This document shows positions 1 to 7,210 of a DNA stretch of 21,428 nucleotides, in pieces. Within the stretch, counting starts at the first letter, position 1. Each line of letters starts with the position of its first letter. The notes beneath the pieces are model-generated. The model searched no databases. It was not told the origin of the DNA and saw only the letters and a program-made list of their open reading frames with translations. A program made the translations under genes and the position numbers. Source of the stretch: CAZLLE01 sp964560425 (GTDB lineage Bacteria; Campylobacterota; Campylobacteria; Campylobacterales; QNZT01); the NCBI GenBank assembly GCA_964560425.1, contig CAZLLE010000036.1:1-21428 (forward strand), written 5' to 3'.

Positions 1-97
1 AGTCATAACCTTCGCCTTTGAATTTTGAGCTATTATCTCCAATATTTGCACTAAATACTGCTTTTTTTGCTTTAAGTAGTATTTTTTTAGTTTTCAA
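1..97 (-). CDS. DUF58-domain protein, N-terminal fragment (cut by window edge)
   Basis: Only the first 32 residues are in the window. The minus strand reads LKTKKILLKAKKAVFSANIG and ends in KFKGEGYD, which resembles the N-terminus of DUF58 proteins (basic helix, then an IGxxxSxFxGxGxDF-type segment). DUF58 proteins usually sit in MoxR/von Willebrand-type operons, and their biochemical role is poorly defined. No ATG is available: an in-frame TAG lies directly upstream, leaving a TTG at 97-95 as the only plausible start. GGA sits about 5 bases before it and AAGG about 11 bases before it. The start lies inside the 3' end of the FAH-family gene, overlapping it by 11 bases, so the two are probably translationally coupled. 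The identification rests on a short stretch, so family membership is likely rather than certain. Confidence 0.55.
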   Translation of the reverse strand, partial: MKTKKILLKAKKAVFSANIGDNSSKFKGEGYD

Positions 98-698
98 CTA
101 TCCAAGTACCTTCAACTATTATCTTATCTTTATATAAAATTTGTCCTACAAATTTATCTTGTATCTTGTAAGTTCCCACACCTTTAGGTGTTCCACTCAT
201 AATAATATCACCATCTTCAAAACTCATAAAAGTTTTAATCTCAGAAATCATCTCTTTTGGCTTATAGATCATCAAATCATAATTAGCAAACTGTATTAAT
301 TGATCATTTATCCAAAGCTCCAATCTTAAAGAGGATATATCACCATTAAAATGTACAAATTCACCAAAAACTGCCGATTTATCAAATCCTTTTGCCCTCT
401 CCCACGGCAAACCTTTTGATTTCATCTTATTTTGAATATCTGCTTTTGTAAGATCTAATCCAAATCCTACACCATCAATCTCTCCATCTTTCATCAAAAA
501 ACAGATTTCACCCTCAAAGCGTGTATCTTTACTAAAATAATAAAGCTCATCACAAATTGCAGAGTTGGGCTTATTAAAAACAACCATAGAATCAGGAGTT
601 TCATTATTTAACTCTTCGATATGTTCCACATAATTTCTACCAATACAAACTACTTTTGAAACCATCACATTGTTATTACCATATTTTATATAATTCAC
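87..698 (-). CDS. Fumarylacetoacetate hydrolase (FAH) family protein
   Basis: This is a 203-residue single-domain FAH-family enzyme. The family cleaves or decarboxylates beta-dicarbonyl compounds with a divalent metal (fumarylpyruvate hydrolase, oxaloacetate decarboxylase and acylpyruvase types). The core begins SKVVCIGRNYVEHIEEL. It continues with the family signature FNKPNSAI, the metal-site acidic cluster FEGEICF, and the C-terminal block DGDIIMSGTPKGVG. The reading frame is open upstream to 848, but that extension is Phe/Tyr/Ile-rich translation of spacer DNA. I choose GTG at 698-696 because AAGGA stands 7 bases before it and the resulting N-terminus (YIKYGNNNVMVSK) has the usual family spacing. 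ATG at 665 is the alternative and lacks a good ribosome binding site. It precedes and overlaps the DUF58 gene. The substrate cannot be read from sequence. Confidence 0.85.
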   Translation of the reverse strand: MNYIKYGNNNVMVSKVVCIGRNYVEHIEELNNETPDSMVVFNKPNSAICDELYYFSKDTRFEGEICFLMKDGEIDGVGFGLDLTKADIQNKMKSKGLPWERAKGFDKSAVFGEFVHFNGDISSLRLELWINDQLIQFANYDLMIYKPKEMISEIKTFMSFEDGDIIMSGTPKGVGTYKIQDKFVGQILYKDKIIVEGTWIVEN

Positions 699-883
699 TT
701 TTTTATCCTTAAAATATACTTTTACCAAAATATCAAAAACTAACTTATTAACAAGAAATAATAAATAATAGAAAAAATACAAGTAGATATTTATTTTTAT
801 ATTGGTTACAATATGGAAAAAGTGAAAAAAATTTTTTAAATTATACAATTAATTCACAAATTTTTACTATTATTCATGTAAAA

Positions 884-889
884 TATAAT
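884..889 (+). promoter_or_regulatory. Candidate -10 box for the charged membrane protein gene
   Basis: TATAAT lies 25 bases before the ATG at 915, with AGAAAGG (898-904) between them as ribosome binding site. There is no clear -35 hexamer. The 216-base spacer 699-914 otherwise holds only AT-rich DNA and a short dyad, ATATTG-GTTA-CAATAT, at 799-814. Confidence 0.4.
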
Positions 890-914
890 TTTCTTTAAGA
901 AAGGTGCTCTAATA

Positions 915-1394
915 ATGTCTAATAAAACTGTCATAACAAAAATAATAGAAAGAGATGTAGTTGACGCACCCACTGTAAAACCAAAACAAAAAAAATTCTC
1001 TTTTGATAGTGAAGAAGAACTTGAAAAGTGGATTAAAAATAAAAAAATGTTAGCAGATTATCCTAAAATAAAAGAAGAGTTAGACAAAATAAAAAAAGAG
1101 AAAGCCGCAAAAGAGAAAGCCGCAAAAGAAAAAGAGATGGCTGAGTTTAAAAAATGGAAAGATGGCGTGAAAAAAAAAGATGATGAAAAAAAACAAAATG
1201 AAAAAAAAGAGTTTGAACAGTGGAGAACAGAAAAAGAAAAAAAACTACCATCTGGATTATCTATAATAATAGGTCTAATTTCAATAGGACTATTATTTGT
1301 ATTCATTGTTTTAGCAAGCGTTATGCAACCTAAAATCAAAAATGTTGATCCACTTTCACTACAAGAACTAAATAAAAATAGAGCATTTAAATAA
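915..1394 (+). CDS. Hypothetical charged coiled-coil protein with one membrane helix
   Basis: I do not recognise a family for this 159-residue protein. Residues 1-30 are polar. Residues 31-112 are extremely rich in Lys and Glu and look like a continuous charged helix or coiled coil, with the segments EELEKWIKNKK and EFKKWKDGVKKK and two copies of EKAAK encoded by a 15-bp direct repeat. Residues 115-138 are one hydrophobic helix (LSIIIGLISIGLLFVFIVLA). About 20 polar residues follow, ending in RAFK. There is no signal peptide, so the long charged part probably stays in the cytoplasm and the protein is tail-anchored. AGAAAGG ends 10 bases before the ATG. It converges with the radical SAM gene, with only 2 bases between the stop codons, and stands alone as a transcription unit. 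Confidence 0.75.
   Translation: MSNKTVITKIIERDVVDAPTVKPKQKKFSFDSEEELEKWIKNKKMLADYPKIKEELDKIKKEKAAKEKAAKEKEMAEFKKWKDGVKKKDDEKKQNEKKEFEQWRTEKEKKLPSGLSIIIGLISIGLLFVFIVLASVMQPKIKNVDPLSLQELNKNRAFK
1098..1127 (+). repeat. 15-bp tandem direct repeat, two copies
   Basis: GAGAAAGCCGCAAAA occurs twice back to back, in frame, encoding EKAAK-EKAAK (residues 62-71) within the charged helix. It is likely an internal coding duplication. Confidence 0.9.
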
Positions 1395-1396
1395 TA

Positions 1397-2305
1397 TTAG
1401 GGGAGTGTAAAAAACTCCACTCCCGCAATATTTTTTACACTAACTTCTCCATCTTCCACCAATCTTTTTAAATTCTCTTGTGATTTTTCATCAAAAAGAT
1501 ATTTAATATCATCTTGACTCTGAGGTCGTCTTTTAATAGTTTGCAAAATTTCATCTTTACTAAAATAGAGCCTCTCTTTTGGCTCCTGCTTATATATCAA
1601 ACATACAGGCAGATCTACAAACTCACGACTCAAAGATTGTATCCAGTCAGAATCTACTGCCTCTACAGGATAAGCTGGTGGTCTATCTACACTACCAATA
1701 TCAATACGATTTGGCTTTATCTCTCCTAATACTTCATTGAGTAGTTTCATCTCTTTTGGATTATCATTTACCCCTGAAACTATCAATATCTCAATTACCA
1801 TCTCTTTATCAAATATTTTTCTAAACTTTTTAAGCCCTTCAATAATATGTAAAACATCAATACCACTCAAAGCACGATCTATTCGTCTAAAACATCTTGT
1901 ACTTACACAATCTAGTGACAATTTTACAATATCAATTTTTGAAACTGTTTTTCGGATATTTTCATCTGAAATAGTTGAAGAATTACTTAATATTAGTAGT
2001 TTTTTATCACCTTTAATAAGATTTAGTTGATCTACAAGAGTATCCAATTCCAAATAGAGTGTAGGCTCTCCATTTGCTGTAATAGTAATAACATCAATTA
2101 AAGGATACTCTTGAAGTGCTTTTTTAACCTCATCAATTACATCCGATACTTTAGGCGAATTTTTGATTGTGTCGGTTACTTTTGCTTTACTTAATTCACA
2201 ATATAAACAGTCAAAATTACATGACTTTTCATCAGGAGATAGATCAATTCCCAAAGAGAGACCAAATCGACGAGACTGAACTGGACCAAAAATATACTTA
2301 TACAT
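1397..2305 (-). CDS. Radical SAM protein, COG0731-like
   Basis: This 302-residue radical SAM enzyme has the cluster motif CNFDCLYC (Cys29, Cys33, Cys36) that binds [4Fe-4S] and S-adenosylmethionine. The N-terminus FGPVQSRRFGLSLGIDLSP is typical of the COG0731 group, which includes the archaeal tRNA wyosine synthetase Taw1. TITANGEPTLY fits the Gly-rich SAM-contact strand. After the barrel (to about residue 235) comes a C-terminal winged-helix-like segment (IKRRPQSQDDIKYLFDEKSQ). Bacterial members of this group have no settled function, so calling it a wyosine enzyme would be over-reading. AGGA lies 8 bases before the ATG and a TGT-TATAAT promoter lies just upstream. Its 3' end contains the shared terminator hairpin. 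Confidence 0.85.
   Translation of the reverse strand: MYKYIFGPVQSRRFGLSLGIDLSPDEKSCNFDCLYCELSKAKVTDTIKNSPKVSDVIDEVKKALQEYPLIDVITITANGEPTLYLELDTLVDQLNLIKGDKKLLILSNSSTISDENIRKTVSKIDIVKLSLDCVSTRCFRRIDRALSGIDVLHIIEGLKKFRKIFDKEMVIEILIVSGVNDNPKEMKLLNEVLGEIKPNRIDIGSVDRPPAYPVEAVDSDWIQSLSREFVDLPVCLIYKQEPKERLYFSKDEILQTIKRRPQSQDDIKYLFDEKSQENLKRLVEDGEVSVKNIAGVEFFTLP
1401..1436 (+). terminator. Hairpin between convergent genes, probable terminator
   Basis: GGGAGTG (1401-1407) pairs perfectly with CACTCCC (1418-1424) across a 10-base loop. Rightward, a T-run follows at 1431-1436 after six intervening bases. It starts seven bases after the stop of the rightward gene and lies inside the last codons of the leftward radical SAM gene. 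An overlapping alternative pairing, GTGTAAAAAA (1405-1414) with TTTTTTACAC (1431-1440), is also possible. Confidence 0.5.
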
Positions 2306-2333
2306 GAGTAAAATCCTACAATTGAGCTAAAAA

Positions 2334-2342
2334 ATTATAACA
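2334..2342 (-). promoter_or_regulatory. Extended -10 promoter of the radical SAM gene
   Basis: Leftward TGT-TATAAT lies about 30 bases before the ATG at 2305. The extended TGN before the -10 hexamer matches other promoters in this window. Confidence 0.5.
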
Positions 2343-2369
2343 AATAAAGATAAAAAAACTAATTTCAAC

Positions 2370-2401
2370 CTTTTTTCCACTTTTTTCACACTTTTTTCAT
2401 A
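2370..2401 (+). repeat. Three phased CTTTTTTC repeats upstream of the beta-propeller gene
   Basis: CTTTTTTC occurs at 2370, 2380 and 2391, a spacing of 10 and 11 bases, which is one helical turn. A TATACAAT segment (2400-2407) directly follows and could be the -10 region of the gene at 2436. In-phase T-tracts bend DNA and can stand in for a -35 element. Confidence 0.5.
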
Positions 2402-2435
2402 TACAATAAATTTAGAAATTAAGAAAGGAGTCATT

Positions 2436-5006
2436 ATGAAACGCATTGGACTATTTAGTATATTACTTTGTTCTCTATTAAGTGGAGATACAAATATTGT
2501 ATTAGACAAAGGATGGCAATTAATAGGTTTTCCTACAGATATTAATACGAGCCTATTTAATAATAAAAATATAGATATTGTTTGGGGCTATGATGCAAAG
2601 AGCCAAAAATGGAGCGGTTTTTCACCAGATCAAGACAAAAAGGTAAAAATTGGTGAAAAAGGTTACTCAACACTATCAAATATTAATTCTCATGAAGGTA
2701 TATGGATACACAACAATAACAGTTGGACTCTATCCATACCTGATAAAAAGGTTACAGATGAACCTTCAACTATTAAACTAAAAAAGGGTTGGAATCTTAT
2801 CTCTTTACCAAATGATCTAAGTATCTCTCCAGATATTTTCAAAGATGAAGTTATCTGGAAATATGAAAATAACAAAGAGTGGAGAGTTGCAAACACTAAA
2901 GATGATATTGCTCCTCCTATTGGAAAAATCAATAGTGCAGAGGGAGTTTGGATTAAATGTGAAAACGATCATGAAGTAGATATCCCACAAGAGGCTACAA
3001 AACTTCACAACTTTGAAACAAAAGAGGATATGGAAAATTATATCAAAGAGATGATTTTACAATCAAGGATACCTAGATATAATTATTACTATTATGACTA
3101 TGCCATAGTAGATAGTGCTGTAAGACCAGTAGCGGCAGAAGCAAAAGCTGCAGAAGCAACAGAGTCTGTAACTTTTGGTGGAGCAACAAACAGTTTGGCA
3201 GATAGTTCTGAGGCGATATCAAATGCAACCGATACAAATCTACAAGAAGCAGGAGTACAAGAGTCAGACCTCATCAAACATGATGGAAACAATATCTTTT
3301 ATCTTAATCGTAAAGATCAAACAATTGATATAAGAACATTTTCCAACTTGCTTATAAGTAATTATAAACCAATAAATAGCATTAAACTAGAAAATTCTGA
3401 ATATGTAAATGATCTATACCTTCAAAATGATAGATTAACAGTAATATCACAAAGACAATATTTTTATATAATGGAAAAACCAATGATTGAGAGTGATACA
3501 GAAACTATCATGCCTCAACCAAAACATATAACAGAAAGTTTTGGTGTAGATATATATGATGTTAGTGATATTAACAATATTGTAAAATTAAAATCTTATG
3601 ACATTGAAGGAAATTTTAATAATAGTAGAATGATAGGAGATACTCTCTATCTTGTATCCCAATTTTATCCTCAAATGCAAATAGAGTATCCAAAAATATA
3701 TATTAACAAACCAGAGTGTGGAAATAACTACCCAGATGAACCAGCAACTGCTGTAGCTGTTGTTAATGAATCTTCATCAAATGAGACAGAAGAGAGTGTA
3801 AGTGTAGTTGAAATTATGCCAGAACCAGTAATCGGAAAAGCAGATATGACATACTATTATGAATATGGATATTATATGCCAAGATGTGGAAATATTCAAT
3901 ATGATTATGAGAAAAAAAAGTATTATAAATATGATTATAATAATCCACAAATAAGTAATGTATATCTTACACCAAAAATAAAAGATGATTCAACAACACA
4001 AGATTTAGTAACACATCAAGCACTATATGCACCTTGCAAAATGGATCAAGATCCAACAATTACAACTATTGCCAAATTAGATACACTAAATCCTACATAC
4101 CTAGAGAGCCAATCTATATTAGGATATACAAATCAGATGTATGCATCACAAAATAGCGTTTATGTGACATCTACTTCATATCCAATGTACTATAACTTTT
4201 GTGATACTGACTCAAGAGAAGCAATTTTTAAATTTAAGCTAGGTAATGATTTTGGATATGAATCAAGAGGTTTTGTAAAAGGAAGTATGCTAAATCAATT
4301 TAGCATGAGTGAAAAAGATAATATTTTACGAATTGCAACTACTTCAGGAAATCAATGGTCAAGAAGAGGAACAGATAATAGCATTTTCACACTAGAATCC
4401 AATAATGGACTACTTACAAAAGTTGGAGAGTTGAGAGGATTAGGTCATGAGGGTGAGAGTATTAAATCTGTGAGATTTGTAGGAGATAGAGGTTTTGTTG
4501 TAACTTTTAGACAAACTGATCCTTTTTATACTATTGATTTAAGTGATGCCACAAATCCTAAAAAAGTAGGAGAGTTAAAAATACCTGGTTTTTCATCTTA
4601 TCTACACCTAATTGATGAAAATCGTATATTATCTATTGGAAGAAGTGAAAATAGAGAATTTATGATTCAACTCTTTGATATATCAGACTTTTCAAACCCT
4701 ACACTTGCAGATAAAATGTTATTTGGTTCAGGACTATATACTGAAGCAGAGTATAATCATAGAGCATTTGTATATAGAGCTAGTGATAATCTTTTTGGTT
4801 TTAACTATTACGATGGAATAAGAGGAACTATGAATTTTGATATCTTACAAGTAAATAATCTCCAAATAGATAAAAAAGATAGCGTAGAGTTAAGAACAAC
4901 AGGATATAGAGATGGAGCAAGAAGTATTATATTTGATAATAATACAGATACTCTTGGTGTACTATTTTTAGGAGATAGTGCAATAAGTAAAATAGTAAGC
5001 AAATAG
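2436..5006 (+). CDS. Exported beta-propeller protein with two N-terminal GW-N-LI modules
   Basis: This 856-residue protein begins with a short signal-like peptide (MKRIGLFSILLCSLLSG). Two related modules follow, about 22-102 and 112-184. Each starts with KGWxLIxxP (LDKGWQLIGFP, LKKGWNLISLP), has a central VW-Y-NxxW strand and ends in a EG[IV]WI segment before a Pro. From about residue 268 to the end it resembles the Beta_propel family of secreted proteins distantly related to WD-40 repeats: VQESDLIKHDGNNIFYL matches that family's usual (V)DEADIVKTDG entry motif. Later blades show FGVDIYDVSD, VGDRGFVVTF and LFDISDFSNP. A Tyr- and Pro-rich insertion (about 470-515) interrupts it. The function is unknown; adhesion or surface binding is a guess. 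AAGAAAGGAG precedes the ATG by 5 bases. A small lipoprotein gene follows after 9 bases, so the two are probably co-transcribed. Confidence 0.82.
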   Translation: MKRIGLFSILLCSLLSGDTNIVLDKGWQLIGFPTDINTSLFNNKNIDIVWGYDAKSQKWSGFSPDQDKKVKIGEKGYSTLSNINSHEGIWIHNNNSWTLSIPDKKVTDEPSTIKLKKGWNLISLPNDLSISPDIFKDEVIWKYENNKEWRVANTKDDIAPPIGKINSAEGVWIKCENDHEVDIPQEATKLHNFETKEDMENYIKEMILQSRIPRYNYYYYDYAIVDSAVRPVAAEAKAAEATESVTFGGATNSLADSSEAISNATDTNLQEAGVQESDLIKHDGNNIFYLNRKDQTIDIRTFSNLLISNYKPINSIKLENSEYVNDLYLQNDRLTVISQRQYFYIMEKPMIESDTETIMPQPKHITESFGVDIYDVSDINNIVKLKSYDIEGNFNNSRMIGDTLYLVSQFYPQMQIEYPKIYINKPECGNNYPDEPATAVAVVNESSSNETEESVSVVEIMPEPVIGKADMTYYYEYGYYMPRCGNIQYDYEKKKYYKYDYNNPQISNVYLTPKIKDDSTTQDLVTHQALYAPCKMDQDPTITTIAKLDTLNPTYLESQSILGYTNQMYASQNSVYVTSTSYPMYYNFCDTDSREAIFKFKLGNDFGYESRGFVKGSMLNQFSMSEKDNILRIATTSGNQWSRRGTDNSIFTLESNNGLLTKVGELRGLGHEGESIKSVRFVGDRGFVVTFRQTDPFYTIDLSDATNPKKVGELKIPGFSSYLHLIDENRILSIGRSENREFMIQLFDISDFSNPTLADKMLFGSGLYTEAEYNHRAFVYRASDNLFGFNYYDGIRGTMNFDILQVNNLQIDKKDSVELRTTGYRDGARSIIFDNNTDTLGVLFLGDSAISKIVSK

Positions 5007-5015
5007 GAGAAAATT

Positions 5016-5168
5016 ATGAAATATTTAATATTAACAATAATCACATTGATTTTTATAGGCTGTGGTTCTAGTAGTTCAAGTAAAATTGAAAAAGAGAGTA
5101 CAACAACCCCACCGCAACCGAAAGTAACAGATGCAGGGGTAAAACCACCTGCTTCACCAGAGCTTTAA
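5016..5168 (+). CDS. Small lipoprotein, 50 residues
   Basis: This short gene encodes MKYLILTIITLIFIGC, a hydrophobic signal with a lipobox-like FIGC (Cys16). A Ser-rich linker, a few charged residues and a Pro-rich tail (TTPPQPKVTD, VKPPASPEL) follow. After processing the mature peptide would be only 35 residues, tethered to a membrane and probably unstructured. AGGAG (5005-5009) stands 6 bases before the ATG. The gene starts 9 bases after the beta-propeller gene, so co-expression is likely. The presence of the gene is supported by the ribosome binding site, the lipobox and in-frame closure. I do not recognise a family. Confidence 0.72.
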   Translation: MKYLILTIITLIFIGCGSSSSSKIEKESTTTPPQPKVTDAGVKPPASPEL

Positions 5169-5188
5169 GTTATAAGTTAAATTTATCA

Positions 5189-5197
5189 TGCTATAAT
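5189..5197 (+). promoter_or_regulatory. Extended -10 promoter of the sqr-like operon
   Basis: TGC-TATAAT lies 29 bases before the ATG at 5227, giving a leader of about 25 bases that contains AAAAGG (5215-5220). There is no convincing -35 box. Confidence 0.6.
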
Positions 5198-5226
5198 CTT
5201 GGGATATCATCGTCAAAAGGATAGTA

Positions 5227-6693
5227 ATGGAGAAAAAGAACTTAAACCATATGATTGACATTGTTGATCAAGAGCTTAAGAGTCAAGGTGTTTCGAGAAG
5301 AGATGCTATGAAGATGGCAGCTGTTGGTTCAGCTGCTTTCATGATGAGCGGCACAGCTGCAAATGCTGCAACAGAAGCAAAAGCTTCTTCTGCAAAAGGC
5401 AAAATACTTATCATTGGTGGTGGTCTTGCTGGTATGTCTACAGCAGCAAGATTTTCTAATGAACTTGATAATCCCGATATCACAGTAATTGAACCAGGTG
5501 ATTTAGCAACTTCATACCAACCAGGTCAAACACTTGTAGGTGCTGGTATATGGGAAAAGAGTGATGTTATGTATAACACTGCTGATTTTGTTCCAAGTGG
5601 CGTAAAAATCATTAAAGATAAAGCGGTAGAGTTTGATCCTGTAAATAATAAGGTCAAAACTGCTGGGGGAGAAGAGGTAAGTTACGATTTTATGGTTATT
5701 GCTGCTGGTTTAAAACTAGCTTTTAATAAAATTAAAGGCTTAGGGATTGATCAAACAATTAGCACAACTGGAGATCACTCACCTGTAAGTAAAGTGGTTG
5801 GTAAAAATGGTATAACTTCAATTTACTTCCAACAAGGATCAGAAGATACTTGGAAAGAGATGCAAAAATTTATTGCTGATGCAAAAAGCGGTAAACAAGT
5901 AAAAGGTGTTTTTACTCATCCAAATACACCTATTAAATGTGGTGGTGCTCCTAAAAAAATTATGTATTTGACAGATGCAAGACTCAGAGAAGCAGGAGCT
6001 AGAGATAATGCTGAATTAAATTTCTATCCAAATGGTAGTAAAATGTTTGGTGTTCCTGAGTATCATGAAGCAATTGTAAAACAATTCGAAGCTAGAGATA
6101 TGAAATGGAACTACAGACATAACTTAATTGCTGTTGATCCTGAGAAAAAAATTGCTACTTTCAATAGACACTGGAAAGAGAAAGGTGCATGGGATGAAGA
6201 TCTTGAAGAGTACGGAATTGTAATGAATAGTAAAGAGGTTGAAGTTCCATTTGACTTTTTACATATTACTCCTCCAATGGTTGCTGCTGAAGAGATTGGC
6301 AACTCACCAGTTGGTTCTGGTAAAGGTTGGGTTCCTGTAAATAAAGAGACTCTACAACATGTTAAATTTCCTAATGTATTTGCACTAGGTGATATTGCTG
6401 CTGTACCTATGGGTAAAACTGGTGGTAGTGCTAGAAAACAGTATAAAGTTGTTGTAGATAATGTTATTGCATCAATGAATGGTAAAGAGCTTACATCAAA
6501 ATATGCTAGTTATACAGTATGTCCTTTGATTACAAGTATCGGTACTGTTATGCTTGCAGAGTTTAACTGGACTAAAAAACCAACCCCTTCATTCCCTCTA
6601 GATCCAACTCAAGAGAGATATATTTGGTGGCTACTTAAAGTTTATGCACTTAAACCTATGACTCAATACGGCATGCTTTCTGGTAGAGCATAA
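5227..6693 (+). CDS. sqr: Tat-exported sulfide:quinone oxidoreductase, type II-like
   Basis: This 488-residue FAD enzyme likely oxidises sulfide in the periplasm. SRRDAMKM at residues 23-30 with a hydrophobic stretch to TAANA (about 47) is a Tat signal, so the folded flavoprotein would be exported. FAD binding is shown by KILIIGGGLAGMSTAARF (59-76) and the C-terminal NVFALGDIAAVP (383-394). The catalytic cysteines of the type II (mitochondrial SQOR-like) group are in place: Cys238 in TPIKCGGAPKKIMYL and Cys432 in YTVCPLI. LHITPPM and AEFNW are further matches to that group. The C-terminus (YIWWLLKVYALKPM) is amphipathic and could dock on the membrane. The alternative is a flavocytochrome c sulfide dehydrogenase FccB; the Tat signal and the cytochrome gene 24 bases downstream fit that layout, but the core motifs favour SQR. 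Confidence 0.85.
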   Translation: MEKKNLNHMIDIVDQELKSQGVSRRDAMKMAAVGSAAFMMSGTAANAATEAKASSAKGKILIIGGGLAGMSTAARFSNELDNPDITVIEPGDLATSYQPGQTLVGAGIWEKSDVMYNTADFVPSGVKIIKDKAVEFDPVNNKVKTAGGEEVSYDFMVIAAGLKLAFNKIKGLGIDQTISTTGDHSPVSKVVGKNGITSIYFQQGSEDTWKEMQKFIADAKSGKQVKGVFTHPNTPIKCGGAPKKIMYLTDARLREAGARDNAELNFYPNGSKMFGVPEYHEAIVKQFEARDMKWNYRHNLIAVDPEKKIATFNRHWKEKGAWDEDLEEYGIVMNSKEVEVPFDFLHITPPMVAAEEIGNSPVGSGKGWVPVNKETLQHVKFPNVFALGDIAAVPMGKTGGSARKQYKVVVDNVIASMNGKELTSKYASYTVCPLITSIGTVMLAEFNWTKKPTPSFPLDPTQERYIWWLLKVYALKPMTQYGMLSGRA

Positions 6694-6717
6694 TTAATTA
6701 ATAAAGGAAGAAAAAGA

Positions 6718-7104
6718 ATGAAAAAACTAAATACAGCAATATTAACTATCTCTACACTACTTCTATTTGCAGGTTGTTCATCCAATCCTGACGCAGGAAA
6801 GAAGAAAGTATATAGCAAAACACCAGCTGAAGTATATGCACAATCTTGTAAGAAGTGTCATGGTGATGATGGTGCAGGAAATCCTAAGAAGAAAGCTCCA
6901 GCACTCAATGATAGACAAGCCCAAGAGATGGAACTTGATCTTTATGATGTTAAAAACGGTGGTACAAATCAAAGTTCTGGAACAGAGCATGATGTTATGG
7001 AACACAACATGAAAAAGCTTATTGCAAAAGGTTATGATTATGATGTTAAAGCAATGGCTGAGTTCTTAGAAAAAAGTTTTTATAAGCACGCTGAGAAAAA
7101 ATAA
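6718..7104 (+). CDS. Monohaem cytochrome c lipoprotein
   Basis: This 128-residue protein has a lipoprotein signal ending LLLFAGC (Cys20), so it is anchored to a membrane facing the periplasm. A class I-type haem site CKKCH (Cys44, Cys47, His48) lies in YAQSCKKCHGDDGAGNP. Methionines in EHDVMEHNMKKL are candidates for the sixth haem ligand. The C-terminal helix VKAMAEFLEKSF is typical of small cytochromes c. AAAGGAAG precedes the ATG. The gene follows the SQR-like gene after 24 bases and ends at a strong terminator, so the two form a bicistronic operon. This makes it a candidate electron acceptor for the flavoprotein, an inference from position only. Confidence 0.88.
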   Translation: MKKLNTAILTISTLLLFAGCSSNPDAGKKKVYSKTPAEVYAQSCKKCHGDDGAGNPKKKAPALNDRQAQEMELDLYDVKNGGTNQSSGTEHDVMEHNMKKLIAKGYDYDVKAMAEFLEKSFYKHAEKK

Positions 7105-7116
7105 ACTATCTAAATT

Positions 7117-7144
7117 AAAAAGACGGATAAAATCCCGTCTTTTT
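7117..7144 (+). terminator. Rho-independent terminator of the sqr-cytochrome operon
   Basis: AAAAAGACGG (7117-7126) pairs with CCGTCTTTTT (7135-7144) across an 8-base loop. The T-run makes it a good bidirectional intrinsic terminator, 12 bases after the cytochrome stop. Confidence 0.85.
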
Positions 7145-7165
7145 ATCTCTACTTATGACTCCTTA

Positions 7166-7174
7166 TGTTATACT
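7166..7174 (+). promoter_or_regulatory. Extended -10 promoter of the b561-DHC gene
   Basis: TGT-TATACT lies 36 bases before the ATG at 7211. AGGA (7200-7203) is the ribosome binding site, 7 bases from the start. Confidence 0.45.
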
Positions 7175-7210
7175 TATAACAATTATTTAAATAAATTATA
7201 GGACAACTCC

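Noticed and set aside
799..814. Short dyad ATATTG-GTTA-CAATAT in the spacer 699-914
   Set aside because: Six-base AT-rich arms are expected by chance in such DNA and it is not placed at a clear promoter.
2327..2509. 60-residue minus-strand frame upstream of the radical SAM gene
   Set aside because: It spans the promoter and start of the beta-propeller gene and shows no protein-like features.
6767..7012. 81-residue plus-strand frame overlapping the cytochrome c gene
   Set aside because: The other frame contains the lipobox and CKKCH haem site; this frame has neither features nor a ribosome binding site.
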